NCBI RefSeq assembly: GCF_036188265.1
Contig: NZ_CP108093.1
Coordinates: 6,663,001 to 6,727,000, forward strand
DNA length: 64,000 nt
Direction of reading: 5' to 3'
Source: Streptomyces sp. NBC_00247
Lineage (GTDB): Bacteria > Actinomycetota > Actinomycetes > Streptomycetales > Streptomycetaceae
Positions within the stretch are counted from its first letter, which is position 1; each line of letters opens with the position of its first letter. Below are positions 7,662-16,439 of this stretch, piece by piece. The translations under genes and the position numbers were made by a program. The notes beneath the pieces are model-generated. The model did not search any database, had not been told where the DNA came from, and saw nothing but the letters and a program-made list of their open reading frames with translations.

Positions 7662-7744
7662 CAGTTCCCGTTCTGCATGGCGGCACCGTGTGGTTCCGGG
7701 GCTCGTGCCCTCTCGGACGGCCGCAATCCCGTCGGCAGCATCGG
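7637..7744. repeat. Pair of 28-bp imperfect direct repeats in the leader region
   Basis: The segments 7637-7664 and 7717-7744 share ACGGCCGCAA, CCG and AGCATC blocks and are offset by 80 bp. The first copy contains the spacer and -10 of the predicted promoter; the second copy has CAGCAT at the equivalent place and looks like a degenerate duplicate. A separate 13-bp string, TTCTGCATGGCGG, occurs at 7428-7440 and again at 7671-7683, on either side of the MITE. Confidence 0.45.
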
Positions 7745-7782
7745 CCGCGGGCCATGAAGCATGGGACAACGAGATTGAGGCC

Positions 7783-9447
7783 ATGCGTAATCAGAGAATG
7801 ATTTCTGTCGGCATCAAGTTGAGCCATGACGGCAGCGTCGCCTTATTCGAGGACAATCGCCTCGTCTGCTGCCATGAAATGGAGAAGATCGACAACAATC
7901 CCCGCTACTCGGAATTCCGGCTCACCCGGAATGATCTGGCGGAACTGCTTCATGGCGTCGGGTACGACTGGGGCGAGGTGGACGCGCTCGTCGTCGACGG
8001 CTGGCACACCACGCCGTTCACGGTCACCCTGGGCGGGGAGGCGGTGCCCTTCGAGGTCGCCGAGTACGGCCACCTCTACGGCGTCGACGCCAACCCGCTG
8101 GCGGACAAGGCGGCGTTCAGCCCCTACTTCGAGCGGGAGTACACGAGCTACCATCACATCGCCGGGCACATCTTCTCCTCCTACTGCAGCAGCCCGATGG
8201 CTGCGAGGGGCGAGCCCTCGTACGTGCTCTCGTGGGACGGCATGTCGTTCCCGCAGCTCTTCCACTACGACCGTGGCGGCAAGCTGGAGTGCCTGGGCCA
8301 CCTGTTCCCCATGAGCGGGTTCATCTACACGTACTTCGCCGCCAACTTCGAGCCCTACAAGGGCTACCGCCCGAACGACCTCTCGCTGGCCGGGAAGTAC
8401 ATGGCGTACATCGCCAAGGGCCGCAAGCAGCCGTCGCTGCTCGCGAACTTCCACGCGGTCTTCGAGAAGCAGCTCGCGAAGAACGGGCCGGTCACGACCC
8501 ACGACCAGATGCTCGAGTTCGAGCGCGCACTGCTGTTCAAGCTGGTCTTCCGCGCCAAGGCCAGCGGCTTCGGTGACGAGGACATCCTCACCACGTTTCA
8601 CTGCTTCCTCGAAGAGGTGCTGGTCCGAACGCTCTCAGCGCGGCTCGACGAGCTGGACAAGGGCCCCCGCAACCTCTGTTACGCCGGCGGTTGCGCGCTG
8701 AACATCAAGTGGAACAGCGCGATCAGGCGGTCCTGCAATCTGGCGGAGCTGTGGATCCCCCCGTTTCCCAACGACGCGGGCAGCGCCATCGGCACCGTGT
8801 GCAGCGAGCTGGTCGCCAAGCACGGGTACGAGTCGATCGACTGGGACGTCTACAGCGGACCCTCGATCCGGGAAGCCGCCTGGGACGCCGTCGGCTGGTC
8901 CGCGCGTGACTGCACGCCGGCGGAGCTGGCGCGCCTCATCCACGAGTCGCAGCAGCCGGTCATCGTGCTCAACGGCCGGGCCGAGCTGGGACCGCGGGCC
9001 CTGGGCAACCGCAGCATCATGGCCGCGCCGACGTCGCCGGAGATGAAGACCCTGCTCAACAAGCTCAAGCGGCGGGAGTCGTACCGGCCGGTCGCGCCGA
9101 TCTGCGCGGAGGAGGACGCGCCGCGGTTCTTCGACCCCGGGAGCCCAGACCCGTACATGCTCTACGACCACCGGTTGCGGCCGGAAGCGATCGAGCGGCT
9201 GCCCGCGGTCTGCCACCTGGACGGCACGGCACGCCTGCAGACGATCAACGAGCGGCAGAACCCCTTGATCCACGAGCTCCTCCGGCACTACGCGGAGCTC
9301 AGCGGGGTGCCGATCCTCTGCAACACCAGCGCCAACGACCTCGGCTCCGGGTTCTTTCCCGATGTGCGCAGCGTCGCCGAGTGGGGCGGGGTGAACCACA
9401 TCTGGAGCGACGGAACGCTCCACACGCGGACGACAGAAGGCACGTGA
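7783..9447 (+). CDS. O-carbamoyltransferase (NodU/CmcH family)
   Basis: A 554-residue protein with the two-domain NodU/CmcH architecture. The N-terminal Kae1-like domain opens with SVGIKLSHDGSVALF and carries the metal-binding histidines His124, His125 and His129 in YHHIAGHIF. The C-terminal domain shows GPRALGNRSIMAAP and ESYRPVAPICAEED. The family transfers carbamoyl from carbamoyl phosphate through carbamoyl-AMP to a hydroxyl of an antibiotic or sugar. The likely acceptor is a hydroxyl on the lipopeptide or its acyl chain. ATG 7783 was preferred over an in-frame codon at 7624 because homology starts here and the upstream part is low-complexity leader; ATG 7798 is also possible. Leu21 is TTA. 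Confidence 0.88.
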   Translation: MRNQRMISVGIKLSHDGSVALFEDNRLVCCHEMEKIDNNPRYSEFRLTRNDLAELLHGVGYDWGEVDALVVDGWHTTPFTVTLGGEAVPFEVAEYGHLYGVDANPLADKAAFSPYFEREYTSYHHIAGHIFSSYCSSPMAARGEPSYVLSWDGMSFPQLFHYDRGGKLECLGHLFPMSGFIYTYFAANFEPYKGYRPNDLSLAGKYMAYIAKGRKQPSLLANFHAVFEKQLAKNGPVTTHDQMLEFERALLFKLVFRAKASGFGDEDILTTFHCFLEEVLVRTLSARLDELDKGPRNLCYAGGCALNIKWNSAIRRSCNLAELWIPPFPNDAGSAIGTVCSELVAKHGYESIDWDVYSGPSIREAAWDAVGWSARDCTPAELARLIHESQQPVIVLNGRAELGPRALGNRSIMAAPTSPEMKTLLNKLKRRESYRPVAPICAEEDAPRFFDPGSPDPYMLYDHRLRPEAIERLPAVCHLDGTARLQTINERQNPLIHELLRHYAELSGVPILCNTSANDLGSGFFPDVRSVAEWGGVNHIWSDGTLHTRTTEGT

Positions 9448-9475
9448 CCGGTACTTCTCGGCAGTGAAGGAACAG

Positions 9476-11290
9476 ATGTCAACCATCGCGAACGCCACAC
9501 CCGGATTCCGGGGTGGGCTCCATGAGGTCTTCCGCCGCCAGGCGGGGGCGCTGCCCTCGCGGACCGCGGTCGAGTTCGGCGACGAGAGCCTGACCTACCA
9601 GGAACTCGACAGCCTGTCCGACCGGCTCGCGGGGAGTCTGAGCGCACGGGGCGTGCGGCCCGGCGAGGTGATCGGCCTGTCGTTCCCCAGGGGGATCGAC
9701 ATGGTCGTCGCCGTGCTCGGCGTCCTGAAGACCGGTGCGGCCTACCTGCCCGTCGACGCGGACCACCCGGCACCCCGCGTCGATCACATCGTCGAGCACA
9801 GCCGGATACGGTGCGTCGTCGCCGATCCGAAATTCGCGGGTGGCTTCGACCGGCCCGGGGTCACGGTCGTGGCATACGAGCGCGGCGCCGCCCTCGACGA
9901 CGCCGCTCCCGACTGGACACCCGCACCGGTCGCGGCCGACGCGCCCGCCTATGTCATCTACACCTCCGGTACGACCGGCAAGCCGCACGGCGTCGTCGTC
10001 CCGCACGGGAACGTCGACCGGCTGTTCCGGGAAACGGAAGGCTGGTTCGGATTTACTCCGGACGACATCTGGACCGTGTTCCACTCGATCGCCTTCGACT
10101 TCTCCGTGTGGGAACTCTGGGGTGCCCTCCTGCACGGCGGCAAGGCCGTCGTGGTCCCCACCGCGACCACCCGCACCCCCGAACGTTTCTACGAGCTGGT
10201 CGCGGACAAGGGCGTGACGGTCCTGAGCCAGACGCCGACCGCGTTCCGCGCCTTCGACCTGGTGGACGCCCGTCGCGGTGCGGGCCTCGCGCTCCGCCAG
10301 GTCGTCCTGGGCGGCGAGGCGCTGGACAAGGACGTCGCCGCGGCGTGGCTGGCGCGGCGCGGCGACACCGGTCCGCGACTGGTGAACATGTACGGGATCA
10401 CCGAGACGACCGTGCACGTGACCTACCGGCCTCTGACGCTGGATCTGCTCGCCACGTCGGAGTACTCGCCCATCGGAGTGCCGATCCCCGACCTGACCCT
10501 TCGCCTGCTGGACGACAGCGGACAGCCGGTCGGTCCCGGAGAGATCGGGGAGATCCACGTCAGCGGCCCGGGGGTCGCCGCGGGCTACCTGCACGACGCG
10601 GAACTCACCGATGCCCGGTTCACGCGCTCGGACGCGGGCGGGGCGACCTACCGCACCGGGGATCTCGGCATCACCTACGACGGCACCGAGCACTTCTTCG
10701 TCGGGCGCGCGGACACCCAGATCAAGCTGCACGGCTACCGGATCGACCCGCGCGAGGTCGAGGCCGCCGCGGACGCGCACCCGGACATCTCCGGCTCCGT
10801 CGTGCTGAAGGTGTCGCCCGCCGACGGCGAAGCCCACCTCGTGCTGTTCTCCCTGTGCCGGCACGAGCCCACGCCCGAGCGGCGCGAAGCGGTGCTGGCC
10901 CTGATCCGCGAGTCACTGCCCGCGTACGCGTGCCCGGCGCAGTGCCTCCTGCTGGGGGAGCACCCGAGGAACCACAACGGCAAGGTCGACCACGACGCGC
11001 TGCGGGCGGCCTACCTCGCGCAGGACGAGCCGCCGCGGCCGGACGCGGGGGACGACCACGCCGAGGAGGTGCGGGCCATCTGGGAACAGGTCCTGGGACA
11101 CCCGGTGGACTCGTCGCGCGCGGACTTCTTCGAAAGCGGCGGCACTTCGCTCGACCTCATCCGGATCATGCACGAGACCAAGAAGCGGCTTTCCGTGGAG
11201 GTCGACCTCGGCGCGTTCGCCGACGGTCTGTCGTTCGACCTCTATGTCGACCACGTCGGCGAACGATTCGATTCCAGGAACCGGAGTTGA
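9476..11290 (+). CDS. Stand-alone NRPS A-T didomain, predicted threonine-activating (SyrB1-like)
   Basis: A 604-residue adenylation-thiolation protein. A-domain motifs include YTSGTTGKPHG (from residue 162), NMYGITETT, YRTGDLG and HNGKVDHDAL. The carrier domain has ESGGTSLDLI with Ser558 as attachment site. Aligned to the GrsA pocket, the code residues read D-F-W-S-V-G-M-V-H-K, one or two changes from the classical threonine code. The SyrB2-type halogenase and SyrC-type transferase follow immediately, so its role is to activate L-Thr and present Thr-S-T for chlorination. ATG 9476 has AAGGA a few nt upstream; the in-frame GTG 9464 is less likely. Confidence 0.9.
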   Translation: MSTIANATPGFRGGLHEVFRRQAGALPSRTAVEFGDESLTYQELDSLSDRLAGSLSARGVRPGEVIGLSFPRGIDMVVAVLGVLKTGAAYLPVDADHPAPRVDHIVEHSRIRCVVADPKFAGGFDRPGVTVVAYERGAALDDAAPDWTPAPVAADAPAYVIYTSGTTGKPHGVVVPHGNVDRLFRETEGWFGFTPDDIWTVFHSIAFDFSVWELWGALLHGGKAVVVPTATTRTPERFYELVADKGVTVLSQTPTAFRAFDLVDARRGAGLALRQVVLGGEALDKDVAAAWLARRGDTGPRLVNMYGITETTVHVTYRPLTLDLLATSEYSPIGVPIPDLTLRLLDDSGQPVGPGEIGEIHVSGPGVAAGYLHDAELTDARFTRSDAGGATYRTGDLGITYDGTEHFFVGRADTQIKLHGYRIDPREVEAAADAHPDISGSVVLKVSPADGEAHLVLFSLCRHEPTPERREAVLALIRESLPAYACPAQCLLLGEHPRNHNGKVDHDALRAAYLAQDEPPRPDAGDDHAEEVRAIWEQVLGHPVDSSRADFFESGGTSLDLIRIMHETKKRLSVEVDLGAFADGLSFDLYVDHVGERFDSRNRS

Positions 11291-11294
11291 TGTC

Positions 11295-12224
11295 ATGAGT
11301 GAGTTCAGCCTCACGCCCACCGAGCTTGCCGACTTCCAACGGAACGGCTACGCAGGGCCCTTCACCCTCTACGAACCGGAGGAGATGGCCGAGCACTGGA
11401 GCCGGCAGCGGCTGAGGCTGCTCGACCGCAGCAACGCCGTCTACCAGGACACCGAGGCGATCTCGCAGGGGACCAACATCTCCAACTACGACCGCCACCT
11501 CGACAACGAGTTCCTGGCCGAGCACATCGCGCGGCCGGAGATCGTGCACCGGGTGGCGAGCATCCTCGGTGAGGACGTCATCTGCTGGCGCTCGGAGTTC
11601 TTCCCGAAGCACCCCGGCGACGAGGGCACGGACTGGCACCAGGCGGACACCTTCGCCAACGCGGGCGGCGAGCCGCAGATCGTCTGGGACGAGGACCGGG
11701 AGTACGGCGGCACGATCACGGTGTGGACCGCCTTCACCGAGGCGAACACCGAGACCGCCTGCCTCCAGTTCATCCCAGGCACGCACCGGCAGATGTTCTA
11801 CGACGAGACCCTGGGCATGCACTACGATCCGGAGGCCAACCAGAACAAGACCAAGAACGGTGTGGCGCGCGGCTTCTTCGGCTACGACTACCGTCAGCTC
11901 CAGATCGACCCGGACTGGTCGCCGGACGAGAGCAAGGCCGTGTCGATGGAGATGCGTCCGGGGCAGTTCATCGTCTTCTGGTCGACCTTGATGCACGCCT
12001 CGCACGGCCATCTCGGCAAGACGCAGCAGATGCGCATGGGCTTCGCCGGCCGGTACGTCCCCGCGTCGGTGCACGTCTACCCGGGGCTGAGCGAGATCCA
12101 CGAGTACGGGGGGCGCATCTCGCTGGAGAACTACGGGTGCGTGCTGGTGTCGGGTGAGGACAAGTTCCGCCGCAACCGGCTGCTGACCCACACCACGACC
12201 GGCGTTCCGTTGGGCAAGAGCTGA
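11295..12224 (+). CDS. Non-haem Fe(II)/2-oxoglutarate halogenase, SyrB2-like
   Basis: At 309 residues this is nearly the same length as SyrB2 (310) and similar throughout. The diagnostic motif is DWHQADTFANAGG: His115 and Ala117, with Ala in place of the carboxylate ligand, which leaves an iron site for chloride. Distal His234 (LMHASHGH) and Arg253 (GRYVP) fall one residue off SyrB2 His116/His235/Arg254. SyrB2 chlorinates C4 of threonine tethered to SyrB1, and the upstream A-T protein carries a Thr code, so 4-chloro-threonyl-S-T is the predicted product. The start lies 4 nt after the A-T stop codon. Confidence 0.95.
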   Translation: MSEFSLTPTELADFQRNGYAGPFTLYEPEEMAEHWSRQRLRLLDRSNAVYQDTEAISQGTNISNYDRHLDNEFLAEHIARPEIVHRVASILGEDVICWRSEFFPKHPGDEGTDWHQADTFANAGGEPQIVWDEDREYGGTITVWTAFTEANTETACLQFIPGTHRQMFYDETLGMHYDPEANQNKTKNGVARGFFGYDYRQLQIDPDWSPDESKAVSMEMRPGQFIVFWSTLMHASHGHLGKTQQMRMGFAGRYVPASVHVYPGLSEIHEYGGRISLENYGCVLVSGEDKFRRNRLLTHTTTGVPLGKS

Positions 12225-12226
12225 CC

Positions 12227-13417
12227 ATGGCCGGGTTGGAGGAGTGGGCGGCAACGGCCGTCGAGGTCTTCGGCGAGATCAAGCCACTGGCCGACCGGCT
12301 GCCGCAGGACCGCTTCGAGGTGGTCGTGGAGCAGCACGCGCACCATGGCGGAGCGGCCCAGCGCCTGCTCGACGGCGTGTCCCGCGAGGTCGGCCTGCGG
12401 CAGGCCGTCGACGTCCGCTCCGCGCCGGAGCAGCCCCCCAGTTCGTTCGGGCTGGCGGTGGAGCGGCGGATAAGCGGCCTGCTGCGGGACGCGAGCCTGC
12501 TCCAGGACTGGGCCCGGGACGCCGGGGAGGCGCAGATCGGGCGCGCTGCGGCGAGGGCGCGTGACCTGGCGCCCCGGACGGTACCGGTCCGCGCCCGCGA
12601 CGGCCTGGTGCTCGACGCCTTCGCCACCGGCGACCCGTCCCGGCCCGCCGTGGTTCTGGTCCCGCCGTGTGGTATGCCCGTCCAGTTGTCCCTGGGTTGG
12701 CTGCGGGCGCTCGGCCAGGACCACTTCGTGGTGACCTGGCAGTCCCGCGGCCTGTTCGCCCCGAACGGTCCCGAGGAGGGCATGGCCGGCGGTGTGGCCG
12801 ACCAGGTCGGCGATCTGCTGGCCGTCATGGACGCCTTCGACCTGCCGGCCTGTCATGTGATGGGTCTCTGCGGCGGGGCCGTGATCGCGCTGGACGCGGT
12901 CCACCGGCACCCGGAGCGGTTCGGATCGGTGAGCCTGTGGCACGGAGACTACGACTTCGGCGCCGACTCGACCAAGACCGACCACCAGCAGGATGTACAG
13001 GCGCTGATGGAGATGGGAGCCGACAGCCTCGGCAAGGCCACCGCCTACCAGAAGCTCATGCACCGTCCGGCGGCCCTGGCGAAGATCCCGGAGCGGGTCG
13101 CGCCCCTGGTGCTCTACCCGTACGCGACGCCGGAGCTGTTCCACCACTACTGCCGGCTCAATCTCGCGATCATGACGTTCGACATCACGCACCTGCTCGG
13201 CGACGTCGCGCACCCGACGCTCGTGGTGACCAGCCGGACCGACACGACCGCACATCCAGCGGGCTCGCACCGCGTCGCGCGTGAGCTGGCCCGCGCCCAG
13301 CTGGTCGAGGAACCCACCGGCGACCACCTTTCCGTCTTCGACACCTCGATCCGACTGACCCAGCTGGCCGTCGACTTCGTGTCGGCTCAGCACTCGACCA
13401 CACCGGGACACCGATGA
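12227..13417 (+). CDS. Aminoacyl carrier-to-carrier transferase, SyrC/CmaE-like alpha/beta hydrolase
   Basis: A 396-residue alpha/beta-hydrolase-fold protein whose nucleophile elbow reads MGLCGGAV, so the nucleophile is Cys215, not Ser. Asp339 (SRTD) and His367 (TGDHLS) complete a plausible triad. A Cys nucleophile with a long N-terminal extension is characteristic of SyrC and CmaE, which move an aminoacyl group between thiolation domains through an acyl-enzyme. Here it would pick up 4-Cl-Thr from the A-T protein and load the A-less T-TE protein at 29886. It begins 2 nt after the halogenase stop codon and overlaps the next gene by 4 nt (ATGA). Confidence 0.88.
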   Translation: MAGLEEWAATAVEVFGEIKPLADRLPQDRFEVVVEQHAHHGGAAQRLLDGVSREVGLRQAVDVRSAPEQPPSSFGLAVERRISGLLRDASLLQDWARDAGEAQIGRAAARARDLAPRTVPVRARDGLVLDAFATGDPSRPAVVLVPPCGMPVQLSLGWLRALGQDHFVVTWQSRGLFAPNGPEEGMAGGVADQVGDLLAVMDAFDLPACHVMGLCGGAVIALDAVHRHPERFGSVSLWHGDYDFGADSTKTDHQQDVQALMEMGADSLGKATAYQKLMHRPAALAKIPERVAPLVLYPYATPELFHHYCRLNLAIMTFDITHLLGDVAHPTLVVTSRTDTTAHPAGSHRVARELARAQLVEEPTGDHLSVFDTSIRLTQLAVDFVSAQHSTTPGHR

Positions 13418-14805
13418 CCGACACAGCTGCCCTTGAAGTCGAGCACCTTGACCGCGGCCTCGTCGAGGAGTGCGTCGTCGTGCGGCACACGGCGGGAGAC
13501 CCACGGGTCGCCACGGTCTTCGCCGTACCCGGCGTGGCCGCCCCCACCGTTCGACGGGCGACCGTCCTCTGCGAGGAAGCGGACGGCGAGTTCTCCCTGT
13601 TCGAGCCCGACGACGACCTGATGCTCTTCCACCGGAACCGGCGGGAGGCCGACTTCATCTTCCGTGAGGTGTTCCGGGACAACGAGTACCTGCGCAACGG
13701 TGTGACGCTGCCCAAGCACCCGACGGTGGTCGACGTGGGCGCCAACGTCGGTGGGGCCTCGGTACTGTTCGGGCTGGTGGGCCCGGGCGCCCGTATCATC
13801 GCGCTCGAACCCGTCCCGCACCTGTGCCGGGCCGTCGAGCTGAACGCCCGGCTGCACGACATCGACCTGGTGGTCGTCCCCGGCGCGGTGGGCGAGGCGC
13901 GGCGCAGGACCCAGATCACGTACTACCCGAAGAACACCGCGATGTCCGGCCTGCTCGCCGGCCAGGAGGACCGGGAGGTCCTCAAGACCTACCTCGCGGG
14001 CGAGGACGACAGCACCTTTGCCGACGGGCTCGACACCGTGGTTGCCGAACTGCTGGTCGGCGAGTCCGTCGACTGCGAGGTACGGACGCTGGGGCAGGCC
14101 CTCCAGGACCACTCGGTCGACCGCATCGACCTGCTGAAGATCGACGTCGAGAAGGCGGAGTGGCAGGTCCTGCTCGGGATCGACGACAACCTCTGGCAGC
14201 GCGTCGACCAGGTGGTGATGGAGGTCCACGACATCGACGGCCGGGTCGCCGCCTGTGTCTCCCTGCTGGAGGACAAGGGCTTCAGCGTGCTGGTCGACCG
14301 TAACCAGGACCTGCTGAACACCGACATGTACGGCGTCTACGCGCGCCGGGGACCGGTGGTACCGGACGTCACCGCCCCGTCCTGGCGTAAGCCGCTCTCG
14401 ACCCGCCGGGCCCTGGCCGTCGCCCTCCGCGCCGAGCTGGGGCGTGAGTTCGCCGAGCTGCCCGTGGAGCGCTTCCGGTTCGTCGCCGCCCTGCCCAGGG
14501 ACGAGAAGGGCCGTGTCGACACGGCCTCGCTCCTCGCTGACCTGCCGGCGGAAGACCTCGCCGAGGCGGGCCCCCTGTCCGGCATCGAGGAGAAACTCGC
14601 CGCCATCTGGTGCCAAGTGCTGAAGGTGGACGACATCGCCAGGTCGGACGACTTCTTCGACCTGGGCGGCACCTCGCTGAAGTCGGTGCGGATGGTGCTG
14701 GAGGTGGACGACGCGTTCGGCGAGAACGTGCTGCCGCCCGACCAGCTGTTCGTCGGCAGTCGCTTCGACGAGGTCGCGGCCATCATCCGCAGGAACCTGG
14801 GATGA
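13414..14805 (+). CDS. FkbM-family methyltransferase fused to a carrier domain
   Basis: A 463-residue protein. The SAM-binding motif VVDVGANVGG lies around Gly109, followed by IIALEPVP and IDLLKIDVEKAEWQVLLG, the FkbM signature. A carrier domain closes the protein (DDFFDLGGTSLKSV, Ser421). The flanks are odd. The N-terminal VEECVVVRHTAGDPRVATVFAV resembles the post-A8 strand of an adenylation C-lobe, and residues about 364-375 (DEKGRVDTASL) resemble A10. The protein therefore looks like an A(MT)-T module from which the A core was lost. It would O-methylate (or less likely N-methylate) a carrier-bound residue loaded in trans. It overlaps the next gene by 4 nt. Confidence 0.85.
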   Translation: MTDTAALEVEHLDRGLVEECVVVRHTAGDPRVATVFAVPGVAAPTVRRATVLCEEADGEFSLFEPDDDLMLFHRNRREADFIFREVFRDNEYLRNGVTLPKHPTVVDVGANVGGASVLFGLVGPGARIIALEPVPHLCRAVELNARLHDIDLVVVPGAVGEARRRTQITYYPKNTAMSGLLAGQEDREVLKTYLAGEDDSTFADGLDTVVAELLVGESVDCEVRTLGQALQDHSVDRIDLLKIDVEKAEWQVLLGIDDNLWQRVDQVVMEVHDIDGRVAACVSLLEDKGFSVLVDRNQDLLNTDMYGVYARRGPVVPDVTAPSWRKPLSTRRALAVALRAELGREFAELPVERFRFVAALPRDEKGRVDTASLLADLPAEDLAEAGPLSGIEEKLAAIWCQVLKVDDIARSDDFFDLGGTSLKSVRMVLEVDDAFGENVLPPDQLFVGSRFDEVAAIIRRNLG

Positions 14806-16439
14806 AGCGGGAGTTCTTCACGGCACTGGAGAAGCTCGCGGACAACCATGACAACGAGGTCGTGTTCCGGGACGGCGGCCGGATCCGCAAGACGTGGGCC
14901 GAACTGGCCCGCGACATCGACCGGGCCGTCGGCCGGCTGGCCTCGCTGCGCCCGGAGGGCCGCGAGTTCCAGGTGGGACTGATCGGGCCCACGTCGTACG
15001 AATGGATGGTGCTCGACCTCGCCTGCCTGAAGGCGGGCTTCCGGACGATCGTGGTGCCCGAGTTCCTGACGGGCCGCGAGATCGGCGAGCTGTTCCGGGA
15101 GGCCGGGGCCGAGGTCGTCATCGCCGACCGCTCCCTCGCACAGCGGCTCACCGAGGTCGACGCCCCGGTGTGGTTCTTCCGGTCGCGGGGCGCCACCCCG
15201 GCCCAGGACGATTTCGACGGACTCGACGGCGTGGAGTGGACCTGCACCGCCGACCGGATGCTGGACCACTACTCGATCGGCTACTCGTCGGGAACCTCCG
15301 GCAAGGCCAAACGGATCGACCTGACCTTCCCCGCGGAGGAGCAGCCGGCGAAGCTCGGACGCGCCGCCCGGCTGGCCGTCCAGTACTACCGGTACCGGAC
15401 CAGCTTCTGGAGCCGCAAGGACAACAAGCTCTTCATCTTCATGCCCTTCTCCCATCTCCAGCAGCGGACCTTCGTGCGGCTGGCCCTGATGCGCCGGATC
15501 GACATCGTGCTCTCCGACGCCCTGCGCTGCGTGCCGGACCTGGTCGTGGAGAAGCCCAACATCATGGTGAGCGTCCCCATGATCTACGAGGCGATGGCGA
15601 CCCGGATCGAGCAGAAACTCCAGCAGCTCGACCACCGTCAAAAGGCCGCCTTCCGCCTCTATCTCCGGCTGCGGATCAATCGGCTGGGCAACCGCAACCC
15701 GGTCAAACGCCTCTTCGGCCGTTACCTGTTCGCCAAGGTGCGCAAGGTCTACGGCGGTCGCGCGGACTACTTCGTCTCCGGCAGTGCCCCAATCGACCCG
15801 CGGGCCCTCACGACGTTCTACCGCGTGGGCGTGCGGATCTACGAGGGCTACGGGCAGAGCGAGTTGCCCCGCATCATTTCCATGAGCTCCGAACGGAACT
15901 TCCGCATCGGCAGCGTCGGCCGGCCGCGCGTACCCGTGAGGATCGGCGAAGACGGCGAGATCCTGGTCAAGATCGACCGGGACGAGCTGGCGGACCCTTC
16001 GGTCGTCACCTACGGCCAGGACGGCTACATCCACACCGGCGACCTCGGTCATCTGGACGCTGACGGCTTTCTGTTCCTGCACGGCCGCAAGGACGACGTC
16101 ATCGTCCTCGACAACGGCAAGAAGGTCTACCCGGCGACCGTGGAGACCGTCTTCCCCGAGCTGAGGGCCGAGAACTCGATCTGTGTCACGTCCTTCGACG
16201 GGCAACGGATCACCGCCATCGCGCACTGGCCGGCCGGACGCGGCGGACGCGAGGCTCTGCGCAGCTACCTCGCCGAGGGCAACCCGAAGCTGGCCGACCA
16301 CGAGAAGGTGACGCTGTTCGTGCACGCCCCGGAGCCGTTCACCGCGGAGAACGGACTGCTGACCGGTACCAGGAAGCTACGTCGCCGGCGCATCAGGGCG
16401 GCGTTCGGCGAGGCGAAGTTGGAGCGTATCGATGGCTGA
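14802..16439 (+). CDS. AMP-dependent acyl-CoA synthetase/ligase
   Basis: A 545-residue ANL-superfamily enzyme of the long-chain acyl-CoA synthetase type. Motifs are YSSGTSGKAKRIDL (A3-like), YEGYGQSELPRI (A5-like), YIHTGDLGHLDADGFLFLHGRKDDVIVLDNGKKVYP (A7-A8) and NGLLTGTRKLRRRR at the C-terminus, the form of A10 seen in long-chain synthetases. There is no carrier domain. It probably activates a fatty acid for CoA or for the free-standing carrier protein at 666, and could cooperate with the acyl-CoA dehydrogenase. It overlaps both neighbouring genes, so it is translationally coupled in the core operon. Confidence 0.87.
   Translation: MKREFFTALEKLADNHDNEVVFRDGGRIRKTWAELARDIDRAVGRLASLRPEGREFQVGLIGPTSYEWMVLDLACLKAGFRTIVVPEFLTGREIGELFREAGAEVVIADRSLAQRLTEVDAPVWFFRSRGATPAQDDFDGLDGVEWTCTADRMLDHYSIGYSSGTSGKAKRIDLTFPAEEQPAKLGRAARLAVQYYRYRTSFWSRKDNKLFIFMPFSHLQQRTFVRLALMRRIDIVLSDALRCVPDLVVEKPNIMVSVPMIYEAMATRIEQKLQQLDHRQKAAFRLYLRLRINRLGNRNPVKRLFGRYLFAKVRKVYGGRADYFVSGSAPIDPRALTTFYRVGVRIYEGYGQSELPRIISMSSERNFRIGSVGRPRVPVRIGEDGEILVKIDRDELADPSVVTYGQDGYIHTGDLGHLDADGFLFLHGRKDDVIVLDNGKKVYPATVETVFPELRAENSICVTSFDGQRITAIAHWPAGRGGREALRSYLAEGNPKLADHEKVTLFVHAPEPFTAENGLLTGTRKLRRRRIRAAFGEAKLERIDG

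Noticed and set aside
7624..7782. In-frame N-terminal extension of the carbamoyltransferase
   Set aside because: The extra 53 codons lie in the promoter/leader region with direct repeats, and family homology starts at SVGIKLSHDG.
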